This document shows positions 1 to 14,504 of a DNA stretch of 64,000 bases, in pieces. The position numbers and the translations under genes were made by a program. This DNA comes from Antedon bifida (lineage: Eukaryota; Echinodermata; Crinoidea; Comatulida; Antedonidae). Under the pieces are notes generated by a model. The model was not told where the DNA came from. It worked only from the letters and a program-made list of their open reading frames with translations, and ran no database searches. Position 1 is the stretch's first letter. Each line of letters begins with the position of its first letter. Where the stretch lies: NCBI GenBank assembly GCA_963402885.1, contig OY727097.1, forward strand, positions 17,794,001 to 17,858,000, in the 5' to 3' direction.

Positions 1-396
1 ATATAAATATGTTTATCTAAATTGTTATCCTTTATAATCTTTTAAAAAAAACTTTAGGTTTTTATTTCCTGTAATAAAATAAACGACAAAACTATTTAAA
101 AATAAATATGCAATCTCAAAGTTGAGCTCTTGTGTTTAAATTCCCAATCCAATTATTCGCAGAATTGCCTCAGTATGTTTCATGATCCAAAAAATGTATT
201 TTGAATTAGTAATTTACAAACACAACTTTAAAAATGTGCCTAAAATGCACAATACATAAAATAATTTAAACTCATATTTTCATATTGTTGGTTTCATTTT
301 ACAAAGTTCCATTTTATGTCATATGTAAATGAATTTGAATATATGTTTTTGTTTAAAATTGATTTAATATTGATTCTTGAAAAAGAATGAAATTAC
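1..396 (-). other. Intron segment, 3' side of exon 397-537
   Basis: AT-rich sequence following the GTAATT donor of the last visible exon. I see no exon or recognisable repeat in it. Confidence 0.7.
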
Positions 397-537
397 CTTT
401 GCAAAAAAGGTGCTTCTAAGAATAGTAAATAGAATGTAGACTACAACAGTCATACCATACACTGTCTGGTAAAAAGATATGTCTGGATTGTCTGTAATCA
501 TCATGCTCTTCATTGTAACATTTTCAGGTACAAAGTC
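397..537 (-). CDS. ABCC5: ABCC5-like exon: TMD2 extracellular loop and next helix
   Basis: The last exon inside the window, 141 nt (47 codons), phase 0 at both ends, acceptor GATTTTAG and donor GTAATT. It has no usable start codon and is recognised by context and similarity. It reads DFVPENVTMKSMMITDNPDI, then SFYQTVYGMTVVVYILFTIL and RSTFFAK. Human ABCC5 has NPHMQYYASIYALSMAVMLI and RGVVFVKG. ENVT is a possible N-glycosylation site in the first extracellular loop of TMD2, which is glycosylated in ABCC5 relatives. The gene continues to the left of the window. Confidence 0.88.
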
Positions 538-726
538 CTAAAATCAAAGAAAACAATACAATATCAAATACATCTCACAGATTTCTTCTTCTTCTTCCTT
601 TCTTTCTTCACCATTTATAAATTAATTTAGACTATAATGGAGAAAAACATTCTTATCATCATAGCATTTTAACGTTTTGTAGTGATAGCTTTTTATAAAA
701 AATAAACCCCCCTTGAATATATCTAG

Positions 727-1070
727 GGGCCTGTTTATACAACACGCTAAATCAACACAGTTCTACGTTGGCGTGTTGTATAAACAGACATGGATTCCTT
801 GTAATTACTAAACCACCTGGAAAGGCTACTTGAAAAGGCTACTTGAGGATAGGCCAAATGTGGCCGGTTGGTGAGCTGAAGTAGCCTTTTTAAGGGGGAC
901 AAGTTGCCCTTTATTATAGCAGCAGACGTTTGGCTGTGACTGACCTTCCTGTTCATAACACGGCAGTTAACGTTCATGTATCAATGGCTCGGTTTGATCT
1001 TCGTCTGTGAAAACACGCATATACATAATAGGCGTGTAAATTAAGAAGGGTGTTGTATTAACACAGCCTA
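727..1070. mobile_element. Foldback MITE, TATACAACAC termini
   Basis: The left end (GGCCTGTTTATACAACACGC) recurs in inverted form at 1050-1068 (GTGTTGTATTAACACAGCC). The left end also carries its own perfect 17-bp stem (731-747 with 771-787, 23-nt loop). A related piece lies at 38882-38938. It is a non-autonomous DNA transposon with no coding capacity. The exact borders are approximate. Confidence 0.6.
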
Positions 1071-1550
1071 GGTTTGGATCGTGAACACATAATTGGACTG
1101 CCAAATTATGTATTTTGAGGAAAAGTGACAAGTATACTGGACATTTTAACATCTGGTTTTTTATTCCTGTGTACTATTTAAATAATATAACAAAATTAGT
1201 GTATGGCCACTTCTTCATAAAATCTTGTGTTAGAATTTGAAATAACTGAGGCAATTTTACTTGGTTACACCAAACTCGCATACACATGGTTGTAGTGAAA
1301 TTAGCCTAATAACACACAGCATTAAGACACACAAAAAAAAATTTTTTTTTCCAGAGAAATCTTATGTAGCGGAATTTTACAGTAAGCGGAGATATGCACT
1401 CTTGGAGTGCCCTTTTCCTAGTTTATTTATTCTGTCTTTATACTGAATGACACTTTCAGGACTGGTTTCCAAAGTGGTTCAGTGGAGAACATTAACAATA
1501 TACAACATACAGTGTATATAAATAATGGAATGAGTTCAAGGTAAAAGATA

Positions 1551-1880
1551 CTTAAAGATGTATTGTCCCCCAAAAACATGAACAATGAAGATTAATACAA
1601 TTTGTAGTTTTAACAAAGTAAATCACTTCCGTAGAAAAAAAAACGGAAAAAAAACAACAATGTTTCAATTATAAAACGACAAAATAAACGGTTACATTAA
1701 CAACAAAAAACACATTGGTTGGCAGCCAATTAGACTATTTTTTGCTTAAAATTACAGTTTTTTCAAGTAAATAATTTTTTTTTTGGTCTAATCTTTGGTA
1801 AAAAATGAATAACTATTATGTGACATTAAAATTGCATATTCAACAAAAAAATTAAAACAAGTATTTGTTCAGGGGGACTG
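1551..1880. mobile_element. TIR element of the AAAGATGTATTGTCCCC family, copy 1
   Basis: It starts CTTAAAGATGTATTGTCCCC and ends with a decayed AGGGGGAC. Its interior shares a stretch (tgtgacattaaaa, attcaacaaaaa) with the copy at 54811-55158 but in opposite orientation. Other members or ends are at 23349, 28943-31836, 39550, 53430 and 54811. Confidence 0.65.
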
Positions 1881-2241
1881 AAAGTGTGATATATTTATAG
1901 TTTGTTTTTGTGTCATTTTGAAAGTTTGTTCCATAATTTGGTTGATCGATATACAAGTTCTTTTACCGTGTGTATTTTTCCATGATGGTTCAATGAGTGT
2001 TTTATTACTCTGGCTACGTGTACAATATGAGTGCAACATGGAGCATGATCATTTAGACACTTGAATAACATTATAAGTAATTGTTCTTCTCATACTCAGT
2101 TTACACCACCCCAAAGAACTTTAGTATCATCCTTATATTTGAGTTTCATTGTTTGTATGGAACTGAACTTCAGCATCTTCAGAACTTTATAAATTTTTTG
2201 GATGCAGGAAAGAGTTTTTTTTTTGGTATTTTATGACTTAC

Positions 2242-2429
2242 CCCAGAACCCTGACTCAACCAATGACTCAACCACCAGTTATTAAAAACAGCACATCCAA
2301 TAGTAACAGCAAATGTGACAAGAACCATCACTAGTATGACATAACCTCCAGCAGCTTGTGTATACTGGTGATATGTCTTTGCATCAATTCTACCTTCACT
2401 CTTCTCCTCCTCCTCCACCTCAACTAACT
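2242..2429 (-). CDS. ABCC5: ABCC5-like exon: linker end and first TMD2 helix
   Basis: An exon of 188 nt beginning with two bases of a split Lys codon and ending in phase 0, acceptor AATATGTTAG and donor GTAAGT. It encodes LVEVEEEEKSEGRIDAKTYH, then QYTQAAGG, a hydrophobic helix (YVILVMVLVTFAVTIGCAVF) and NNWWLSHWLSQGSG. Human ABCC5 has VYIQAAGG and TWWLSYWIKQGSG. QAAGG and the WWLS.W...GSG string are diagnostic of the ABCC5/11/12 branch and mark TM7 at the start of TMD2. Confidence 0.95.
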
Positions 2430-4090
2430 CTAACATATTGAACAAAGAAAAAAAGCACAACAAGTTATGCTAATACATCTTTTATTTTGGAAAAAATAAT
2501 ACACAGTACAAAATTCTCCATAGCTCAAGAACAAATTAGTGTCTACATTATTATAAATTTAAAGGAAAAAATATATATATATAAATAAACTGACGCCACA
2601 TAGTCACATGGTTAATGTGTCTAGAATGTATACAATGGAATGCTTTACGTTGACATCACATTTAAACCAAAAAGTTTGACATTTGACTTATTTGTGTATA
2701 TATTATATTTGTTTTTATATCAATGCATATCAATTGTTTTTTAGTTGCCTGCAATTTGCTTGTCATATTTTTTTTGTGAAAAATTCCCACGCGTACAATG
2801 CGCACGGAATGTAAAAAATATGTTTTTTCACTTGAATCATTTTTTTCAAGCCTTTTCTAGTGATTAAACAAATTTAGACCATTTCCACTTGAAATGACAT
2901 CATACGAGCATGTTGAATTAGACAATTTTCAATTTAGAAAATAACAAACCGATGCCATGCCTATATCATTTCCAAACGTGCCACCCTCTTATGATTTTCA
3001 CCAAGTATAAGTGGTTAGACCCATGAATACTGTTTAGTTTAGTAAAGTTATTTGTAAAAGCTTCATACTTATTTGACCGGAGAAGCTATTGTTAACAATC
3101 CATAATCAAAATAATATTGTTTTATTCATTTTAAAGATGAAAAAAAAAAATTGTATTGTTTTAACTACCTTACTTCTCGTTATGAATTTTGTATTGTATT
3201 ATTTATATTTTGTATATTATAAAGGAAATAAAAGTTACTATGAAATGAGAATACAGTATACTGTAACATGTTTTCCATGCAGCTAATTGCTCAAACCATT
3301 CTAGATATCACAAATTTAATTACATTTAAAAAATGTAATGTTACAGTATATTTTTTGGTAGCTCATGGTCATACTCTAAACCATGGATAAGCAAAATCTG
3401 CACAAATACTACACAGTAATTTGAAAAACACTTGCACCGACCATGACACTCAGTATTACCATCTACAGTACATAGATCTATTTCAAAAGATGTGGGTGGT
3501 GGAAGATAAAGCAATATTCGGCAGGGAGTGAGATGGCTCGCTCAGCAATTGTAGGTTGTTTTAATTGGTTTACACATCAATATAATCATGTCAAAGAATT
3601 TAATTGATAGGAGACTAAATAATTATAAACTATTGTACGTGTCCACAGTTTATCTGAAAATTAAACGACTGATACGAACAATAGTTACTTTGGAATTACT
3701 AGTACTGTGTTTTAGGATTATTGTTTTAAGGATTGTTTCTTCCTCAACAAACAAACTATAGGATTAATTGTTCCTATACAAAAGAAGATTTTTTTTAATG
3801 TTTTGTATTATTGAGGTCATTACAATGCCAGCCTTGGTAAATTCACCTAATAATATTTGTTTTTTTTTCAATTTGAGAAAACTATGCCTCCAGATTTCAT
3901 CATTTTTTTCATTGCTTTGAACAGAGTAAATCAAATCAAATTCTTGTTTAGTTTCTTCTTTTCTTATGGTTAAGATTTTAGTATGATTATTATTGAAGAC
4001 GATTTCACTTTTTTTATTTTGAGAAATAAAATGTATTTTTAATTGAATTGAACAATATATACTTGGAACCAATCGGCTTTAGTAGTATAG
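2430..4090. other. Intron sequence without recognisable features
   Basis: This is AT-rich intron of the ABCC5-like gene. It includes homopolymer A and T runs and a short TATATA tract near 2570. The open frames here are short and resemble nothing known to me. Confidence 0.6.
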
Positions 4091-4248
4091 AAATAATGAA
4101 TGTTTCTTAGTGTAATGGTACAAATAATGGCATGAGGTGAATGATGAAAGGTTATATATCAACGAGGCGACAGCCGAATTGATATATAACCAATATTACC
4201 AATGCCATTATTTGTACCATTACACTAATATAAAACATTCATTATTTG
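4091..4248. mobile_element. Foldback palindromic element
   Basis: Near-perfect inverted arms: 4108-4133 (tagtgtaatggtacaaataa...) pairs with 4202-4227. Imperfect flanking extensions pair too (aataatgaatgttt / aaacattcattatt). A second inner inverted pair (ggttatatatcaa / ttgatatataacc) sits inside. This is a typical MITE foldback with no coding content. Confidence 0.65.
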
Positions 4249-4397
4249 TTTTATAGATAAATTTCCAGTAATACCCTGATGAGGAGAGCCTCACTTGGGT
4301 GTAATAAAAGCTTTTAATTACCAATTCTGATGATTTATGACCCCTTAATCACTGATGTCCAGTTGTAAAAGGCCACCTAGAAACTGTAACTGTAAGG

Positions 4398-5180
4398 CTA
4401 CGGTCACACTACAGCCTTAAGCCTGGCGCGACTCACCGAGATTGAGATTTTTGTAGTGTGACCCAACCTGGATCGACTCGCGCCTGGCTTGAAATCGATT
4501 TCAATCCAAACAACTCAACCCAGGCGCGCTACCCAGATTGACCCTGGGTTGACCTTAGCGTGACCGGGATTGACATTCTTTTTTGGAATCTGGCCAATCA
4601 CAGCCATCAACTCTGTTTTGTTTATTGAGAATTTTAGTGGATGGATATCCACATGGCTTTTTTTCGCCGATCTTTCAATTTCGTCGGGTTTTGGTTGAGT
4701 TTTTAGATAACACATGAAGATATCAAAGAGATTTGTGCATTCATTTTTCTTCTTGTAATCTGAGGTCCTTCGTAACTATCACCGGCATTTTGTATGATGT
4801 GCATTGCCATTGTCTAGTGATTGAATTAAAGACGAAACTAACATCGGCTAGCCTATATAGGATGCCGTCTGTGTCTGCGGTGCGGAGTCTGCGGCAGGCC
4901 TAGGCCTAGACCTATATTAATATTATGCTTATGATCAGTCAATTACATATATATTTTAAATTAAACAACAAAATGCATAGGCCTAGTAAATTCTAAATAA
5001 AATTGTATGTACTACAGATTGGCTCAAGTAATTTATTTAGCTAGCCGACTGATTTCCGGTTTCGTTCGGAGGACAACCCAACAGAATTCGAATAGTGTGA
5101 CCGCCCAATAAACTCAAACCTGGCTTGAAATCTCAATCGCGGTGAGTCGTGCCAGGCTTGACGCTGTAGTGTGACCGTAG
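4398..5180. mobile_element. Non-autonomous DNA transposon, CTACGGTCACACTAC TIRs
   Basis: Inverted ends of about 55 bp: 4398-4453 (CTACGGTCACACTACAGC...) and 5125-5180 (...GCTGTAGTGTGACCGTAG), with a few mismatches. A second CAGGC/GACC-rich partial repeat of the end lies near 4458-4500. The interior has no transposase-like frame. The target duplication is not clear, so the superfamily is undetermined. Confidence 0.7.
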
Positions 5181-5313
5181 TCTAAAGTGTTTGTGTTACA
5201 AGGACCCTGCTGTGTTGTGTAAACAATTCACAACAGGATACCTCATTAGAATTTTGACAGGTTAAATGATCTTGGTTCAAAAATCTAAGGGACTTGTACA
5301 CGTCTAAATACAC

Positions 5314-6206
5314 GGGTGTGTAGAAAGCGACGACCTCGAATTGGACGACCCCAACGACCCGGGCGACCTCGAATTGGACGACCTAGAATTGCACGACCCA
5401 TTAACACGAAACCGACGACCCCTATAGCCTAGCCTAGCCTAGGCCTAAGTGTGGTATAACATCCCGAAGCCGAACATAGCCAAAGATCTTTAAACCATCT
5501 TATATAATACTCGCAAGCAAGCAATTGATTGAAAAAATACAGAAATATCGCCATTTGATACTGAATGTGTCGACACGAACAAACGAACAGATATGGAACG
5601 CCAAGAGTGCATCATTAAAACTGCATTCGACATAAATATAAATTAAAAAGAAATAAATATTATACATTACATGGTTAAACCATGGACGTATAATTACATC
5701 TCGTCTTCTTATAACGAACACTATAGGCCTACCAAGCAGCGTGTTGCGAACATGTGCATGGGGAGGGCCATAAGAAAGCTTTACAATACATTTCACATAT
5801 GCATTGTATACGGTCAAAACTTACCCGCCGCTGAAAAAGGTTTACCATGTTTATGATATTTCGTGTGCTAATCGAGTCGAATGCAGTTTTAATGATGCAC
5901 TCCTGGCGTTCCATATCTGTTCGTTTGTTCGTGTCGACACATTCAGTATCAAATGGCGATATTTCTGTTTTGATTTTTCTTTTTTCAATCAATTGCAATT
6001 GCTTGCGAGTATTATATAAGGTATGGTTTAAAGATCTTTGGCTATGTTCGCCTTCGGGATGTTATACCACACTTAGGCCTAGGCTAGGCTAGGCTATAGG
6101 GGTCGTCGGTTTCGTGTTATGGGTCGTCCAATTCTAGGTCGTCCAATTCGAGGTCGCCCGGGTCGTTGGGGTCGTCCAATTCGAGGTCGTCGCTTTCTAC
6201 ACACCC
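5314..6206. mobile_element. Long-TIR foldback transposon with 10-bp target duplication
   Basis: The left TIR 5314-5631 is inverted at 5876-6206, about 320-330 bp with minor indels. It starts GGGTGTGTAGAAAGCGACG and contains repeated CGACC/AATTGGACGACC modules. A perfect 10-bp direct repeat CTAAATACAC flanks it (5304-5313 and 6207-6216). Long TIRs plus a 9-11 bp duplication suggest a MULE-type non-autonomous element. The 240-bp centre encodes nothing recognisable, and the open frames over the arms are by-products of the inverted repeat. Confidence 0.85.
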
Positions 6207-6216
6207 CTAAATACAC

Positions 6217-6879
6217 ATCTAAATAGATTCCTGTCATTTGAATGAATCAAATAAACTAAAAGGTAGGCCTAGCCAAGGCCTACATTTGATTCACATTGAA
6301 TAAAACAGTAACATTTGATTTTTAATAATTATATTAAATATTATTATTTATATGGACTTTATAAATGCACCTATTGTGTTAATGTCAAAAAAACAACCAA
6401 ACAATCCTAGGCCTAGCAAGGCTAAAACGCCTAGGCCTACTACTAGGCCTACAGTAGCTAGGCCTACTGTAGGCTAAAAGACAGCAATACAAAACTTTGA
6501 CCGGCAACTGGAACTCATCTAGGCTAATTATGTTTTTTCCAACGATTCCATTTATTAATCAAAATCCTAAAAATGATGCCTTTTTGATCTAAATTAGTAC
6601 ATATATATCTCTCCAAAAATGTACTTCAATCGCAAAACCAGTCATAACAATAACATTTGCACAAAAGTACAAAATAGGTGGCGCTGTTTATTATTTCAAA
6701 AGCAATAGTATAAAAAAAATATTTCCCAAACGTGAACAGATTTTTTTTTTCGTACACGGAAAAAAGTACTATTAAACGATCGTTTAATAGTGCGTACTAT
6801 TGCACGCCATGTGACCCACAATCGTCAATTTAAATGACAGGAATTTATTTAGGTGTTATATAATACAGAATAAACTTAC
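6217..6879. other. Intron sequence rich in AGGCCTA strings
   Basis: Several AGGCCTA/TAGGCCT strings cluster at 6262-6475, a compositional quirk also seen near 4900-4990 and 5430. A short palindrome, actattaaacgatcgtttaatagt, spans about 6768-6791. There is no exon. Confidence 0.5.
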
Positions 6880-7123
6880 TTTCTCCTTCTATTGGTTGTC
6901 TTTCTTCCTCTATTTTAATTCCATTCTTCATACTTTCAAATTTCTGTAGTTGTTCATGTGTTAACCTTTGTTGACTTAAATTGTTGTTGTTCTTCTGTTT
7001 GCTATTGTATGATCTCATAAGATCAGCATAATCACCATCTAGTGCAATCAATTCCTGATGGCAGCCAGTTTCACTGATTCTACCAGACTTCATTAGTATA
7101 ATCTTATTGCAGTGGCTCAAATA
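6880..7123 (-). CDS. ABCC5: ABCC5-like exon: end of NBD1 and linker
   Basis: An exon of 244 nt starting in phase 0 and ending with one base of a split codon, acceptor TTAATTTTAG and donor GTAAGT. It begins YLSHCNKIILMKSGRISETG and CHQELIALDGDYADLMRSY, matching human ABCC5 YLVDCDEVIFMKEGCITERG and HEELMNLNGDYA. This is the last subdomain of NBD1. The remaining roughly 40 residues (KQKNNNNLSQQRLTHEQLQ and following) are polar and low complexity, the poorly conserved linker between NBD1 and TMD2. The 6.4 kb intron on its 5' side holds the large minisatellite. Confidence 0.94.
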
Positions 7124-8420
7124 CTAAAATTAAACATTTTAATGATTTTATTTTTATTGATAAAACTTATAACTTAAAGGATCGAATTGATACATTCTCA
7201 TCTTAGCATAAATGTATAAATAACGAAAAAAGAGAAACACAATTCACCTATAACATTGTAAAATAAACATAAAGTTAAGAGTTAAATTGTCGAAAAACCC
7301 TGTCATAACATCCTTACCATGGACTTTCATGGTATTTTCTATTATTGATTGAATAGCAATTATTTTGTCCCGAGTATGGTACAAATGCAACAGCTATTAC
7401 CTATTACCTAAGCCTGTCGACTTTGAAGTGAATTGTGGTGAGTCAAAAAGTCTCAAGGATTTCACAGTAAAAGTGGGTATGTCTGGAAAAAAGGTAAATT
7501 TCAATATAGTACAAGATATCATTGAAAAAATTCAATGACTGCAATTGTTAATTGTTACCAAATCAATATGGTTCACAAATTGCATCATCATAGTTTGTCA
7601 ACTAATTATGTACAAGATATTGAATTTTTTTTTAGATTAATTTTCTTTTGAAACATTAAATGTAATTCAAACTAAATAATATTGTTAATATAATAACTAA
7701 AAAAAAACTAAAAATATATAACTTTAATTAAATATCATTTTTGTTTTTAGCCTAGGTCAAGATATCTGATTAGCAAGTTCTTGGCTTGGGTTGCAACACA
7801 GACAAATTGAAATTATTAACACTCATCCAAATATCTTAGCAATACTCAATAGAAATACACTGGCAATTTTTAGGCCCTGGCGCCCTATTTCAAAATCCTG
7901 GATCCGTGACTGTTAATTCTAAACTTTAACCATTTTAAAACTCAGTGAAATTCAACGTCGAATGGTAATTGTTGTCTCATAAACAACAGAGAAATAAAAA
8001 AAAATGCATTTGACAATTGACAATTTTTTAACAACGTGCATAAATTTGAACTTGAATAATAGGTTTGACAAATAATTTCCTTGCTGGTGAAGGTTATATA
8101 TTTTTATCATTTGGTAAAAACAACTGATGACATCAACTACAATTACCCACTTATTACTCATCAAATGTTTTCACCAAAAAAAATTATTTAGAAACAAATT
8201 TTGAAGACTTTAAAATTACTCTTTCAATTTAGACCTAGACATTATCAAACACAACAGTGAAAGTGGCATTCACCAAAAAACCAAACATAACAGGCTATGG
8301 CGTTATAGCATATGTTACTAGCAAGGTCACATTACAAACCGTGGAGAAAAAAATTAGGTTGCATCATTCAAATTGTTTCTAGTTTTGTAGTAAAAAACAT
8401 TTCCCCCAGGCTCTTGTTGT
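7124..8420. other. Intron sequence without recognisable features
   Basis: AT-rich intron immediately 5' (in gene sense) of the exon 6880-7123. No coding or clear repeat structure was seen apart from a decayed element-end-like string near 7870-7910 (ggatccgtgactg). Confidence 0.5.
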
Positions 8421-8429
8421 TACGAAAAT

Positions 8430-8800
8430 AAGCAGGACTGTTACAACCGCTATATGTAGGAAACGCCAGCTAATGTTGAAACAACTGTTAATGTAGAACA
8501 ATCCACCGCTAAGGTAGTAATTAAAACCTCCAGTTAATGTAAAACACTAACCGCTTATGTAGTAAATCAAAATCAATACCAGCTAATGGAGAATGGTTAA
8601 CATCAAGCAAAAACCATCCTCATAGGTGACCAGCTCTCTTAAGGGACCACCTTTATTGAACAACAACTGTGTTAAAGGACCGCTTCTCATAATCGCCCAC
8701 CTCTAGGAAGTGCCCACCTCTCTTATCGACCACATCTCGAGACAGTGACCACCTCTTTTAAAGGACCTGTTCTAGACATAGCTGATCTTCGTCCAGTTTC
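8430..8800 (+). repeat. Degenerate tandem repeats (AATGTAG- and GACCACCTCT-type)
   Basis: From 8460 to 8600, strings such as ccgctaaggtagtaatt, ccagttaatgtaaaac and accgcttatgtagtaaat recur every 30-40 bases. From 8625 to 8770, gaccagctctcttaaggg, gaccaccttt, gcccacctctctta and gaccacctctttta recur every 25-35 bases. Both are strongly diverged. Confidence 0.5.
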
Positions 8801-9373
8801 ATGTCAATGAGTATCTCCCGGCCCCCTGATGGAATATTTTTTGCAGTGGATTGATAGCCTACAGATTCCAATTCACTACGATAGTAAAATTAAACTTTTT
8901 AATATCTAAAGCTTAGATCACACTGTATTAATTTGGTTAAAATAACCAAGTTGTATCAGATCTCCCAAAATATTGTCCATATTCTAACATTCATTTGAGG
9001 TTTTAAGATTAAGGTAACTAAAATCCTAATATTATTTGTATTGATATAGATTATATAATTATGTCGAAATAAGTAAACTAGTGGTTTTTTTAAATCATTG
9101 ATTTAGATGGAAAAAAATGTTTATTGATCATCTCTTACAGGCAATGCTAACATAACAGTTAATGTTGACAGCTGCATAAAAATACTGCTTATTAATTTCA
9201 TCATGTTTCCGTTTGTTAAACTGTAAAACAAACATACACTATATATGGACAGGTGGTTATTACAAAATAAAACATCTTCATTTTCTATCAATCATTATTT
9301 TTATTTTCTAACAAACGTTTATGACTTCACAAAAGAGACTTAAGTGGTATCAATTAGAGAGGATAGTATGAGT

Positions 9374-11155
9374 GCCTGCAACAAAGTCAGATTAAGTCAG
9401 AATTCCTGCAAACAAAGCAAAATTATGTAGATTCCAGCAACCAAAGTCGAATTAGGTTCCTGCAACAAAAGTAGAATTAGGTAGATTCCTACAACCAAAG
9501 TAAAATTAGGTAGATTCCTACAACCAAAGTAGAATTAGGCAGATTCCTGCAACCAAAGTAGAATTAGGTAGATTCCTATCAACCAAAGTAGAATTAGGTT
9601 AGATTCCTATCAACCAAAGTAGAATTAGGTAGATTCCTACAACCAAAGTAGAATTAGGTAGATTCCTATCAACCATATTAGAATTAGGCAGATTCCTACA
9701 ACCAAAGTAGAATTAGGCAGATTCCTGCAACCAAAGTAGAATTAGGTAGATTCCTATCAACCAAAGTAGAATTAGGTTAGATTCCTATCAACCAAAGTAG
9801 AATTAGGTTCCTGCAACCAAAGTAGAATTAGGTAGATTCCTACAACCAAAGTAGAATTAGGTAGATTCCTACAACCAAAGTAAAATTAGGTAGATTCCTA
9901 CAACCAAAATTAGGTAGATTCCTATCAACCAAAGTAGAATTAGGTTAGATTACTATCAACCAAAGTAGAATTAGGTAGATTCCTACAACCAAAGTAGAAT
10001 TAGGTGGATTCCTACAACCAAAGTAAATTAGGTAGATTCCTGCAACCAAAGTAGAATTAGGTAGATTTCTACAACCAAAGTAGAATTAGGTAGATTCCTA
10101 CAACCAAAGTAGAATTAGGTAGATTCCTACAACCAAAGTAGAATTAGGTAGATTCCTGCATGCAACCAAAGTAGAATTAGGTAGATTCCTACAACCAAAG
10201 TAGAATTAGGTAGATTCCTACAACCAAAGTAGAATTAGGTAGATTCCTACAACCAAAGTAGAATTAGGTAGATTCCTATCAACCAAAGTAGAATTAGGCA
10301 GATTCCTGCAACAAAAGGAGAATTAGGTAGATTCCTACAACCAAAGTAGAATTAGGCAGATTCCTGCAACCAAAGTAGAATTAGGCAGATTCCTGCAACC
10401 AAAGTAGAATTAGGTAGATTCCTACAACCAAAGTAGAATTAGGTAGATTCCTACAACCAAAGTAGAATTAGGTAGATTCCTATCAACCAAAGTAGAATTA
10501 GGTAGATTCCTGCAACCAAAGTAGAATTAGGCAGATTCCTACAACCAAAGTAGAATTAGGCAGATTCCTGCAACCAAAGTAGAATTAGGCAGATTCCTGC
10601 AACCAAAGTAGAATTAGGTAGATTCCTATCAACCAAAGTAGAATTAGGTAGATTCCTACAACCAAAGTAGAATTAGGTAGATTCCTATCAACCAAAGTAG
10701 AATTAGGCAGATTCCTATCAACCAAAGTAGAATTAGGTTAGATTCCTATCAACCAAAGTAGAATTATGTAGATTCCTACAACCAAAGTAGAATTAGGTAG
10801 ATTCCTATCAACCAAAGTAGAATTAGGCAGATTCCTATCAACCAAAGTAGAATTAGGTTCCTGCAACCAAAGTAGAATTAGGTAGATTCCTACAACCAAA
10901 GTGGAATTAGGTAGATTCCTGCAACCAAAGTGGAATTAGGTAGATTCCTATCAACCAAAGTAGAATTAGGTAGATTCCTACAACTAAAGTAGAATTAGGC
11001 AGATTCCTGCAACCAAAGTGGAATTAGGTAGATTCCTACAACCAAAGTAGAATTAGGTAGATTCCAGCAACCAAAGTCGAATTAGGTTCCTACAACTAAA
11101 GTAGAATTAGGCAGATTCCTGCAACCAAAGTGGAATTAGGTAGATGCTTGCAACT
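9374..11155. repeat. Minisatellite, 29-31 bp unit, about 60 copies
   Basis: An unbroken tandem array whose unit reads TAGATTCCTACAACC then AAAGTAGAATTAGG on the plus strand (29 bp). Variant units have TATCAACC (+1), GGTTAG (+1), TGCAACC or GGCAG. A few units lack the TAGAT part (e.g. near 9464 and 10857). The variants are intermixed and partly recur in runs. It lies in the 6.4 kb intron between the exons 13547-13750 and 6880-7123. Confidence 0.97.
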
Positions 11156-11330
11156 GATAAATTACAATACTAAACAAAACTGGATCAGGTAAAGTCAGAT
11201 TAGGTGTATGCCTACAACCAAAGCCAGATTAGGATTAAGTGGATGCTTGCATCAAACCAAATTAGGTTGAAAGACAGGTGAATGTCTGTATACAAAAGCT
11301 GGATAGGTGGTGGCATTGTGGGCAACCAAA
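11156..11330. repeat. Decayed flank of the minisatellite
   Basis: Remnants such as tgcctacaaccaaagccagattagg (11208) and gtgggcaaccaaagtac recognisably derive from the 29-bp unit but are spaced irregularly. This marks the older edge of the array. Confidence 0.6.
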
Positions 11331-11589
11331 GTACAGTAGAACGCCTATTGAGGGGACACCTTCGAGACCTAACAAATTGTCCCAGTAATATAGTACAATT
11401 GTATGAAGGTTTGCTTAAGACACATCTGCTAGATACCCACATCACTGAGAACACCTGTAAGTTATGTACTGGCTGGTCTATGCACCTTAAATTGCTGGTA
11501 AACGGAAGCAGTGATGTGGGTTCGATTTTGTTTTGTTTTTTATTCAGTTTTTATCAAATTTATCAATAGTATTTAGGTTTAAGGGGAAT

Positions 11590-11685
11590 ATGTTTCATGG
11601 TTTTCACAAGCGCCTTGAGCACTTTAGTGGATATGTGCGCTGTATAAATCTTATTGTTATTATTATTATTATTGCATGGTGAAGG
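11590..11685 (+). mobile_element. Retrotransposon 3' tail with (TTA)n
   Basis: The string GCGCCTTGAGCACTTTAG...GTGCGCTGTATAAATCTTATTG followed by (TTA)n matches the type of 3' tail shared by many invertebrate and fish LINE/SINE pairs. Only the end is preserved. The 142-codon minus frame over it is low complexity (poly-Asn from the repeat) and not a gene. Confidence 0.55.
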
Positions 11686-11689
11686 TACA

Positions 11690-14504
<2,815 letters not shown>

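Noticed and set aside
5500-6092. Several overlapping open frames of 60-105 codons on both strands
   Set aside because: They are products of the long inverted repeat of the foldback transposon; the same peptide (HICSFVRVDTFSIKW) appears on both strands from the two arms.
9374-11155. CRISPR array
   Set aside because: Direct tandem units without unique spacers in a eukaryotic intron; it is a minisatellite.
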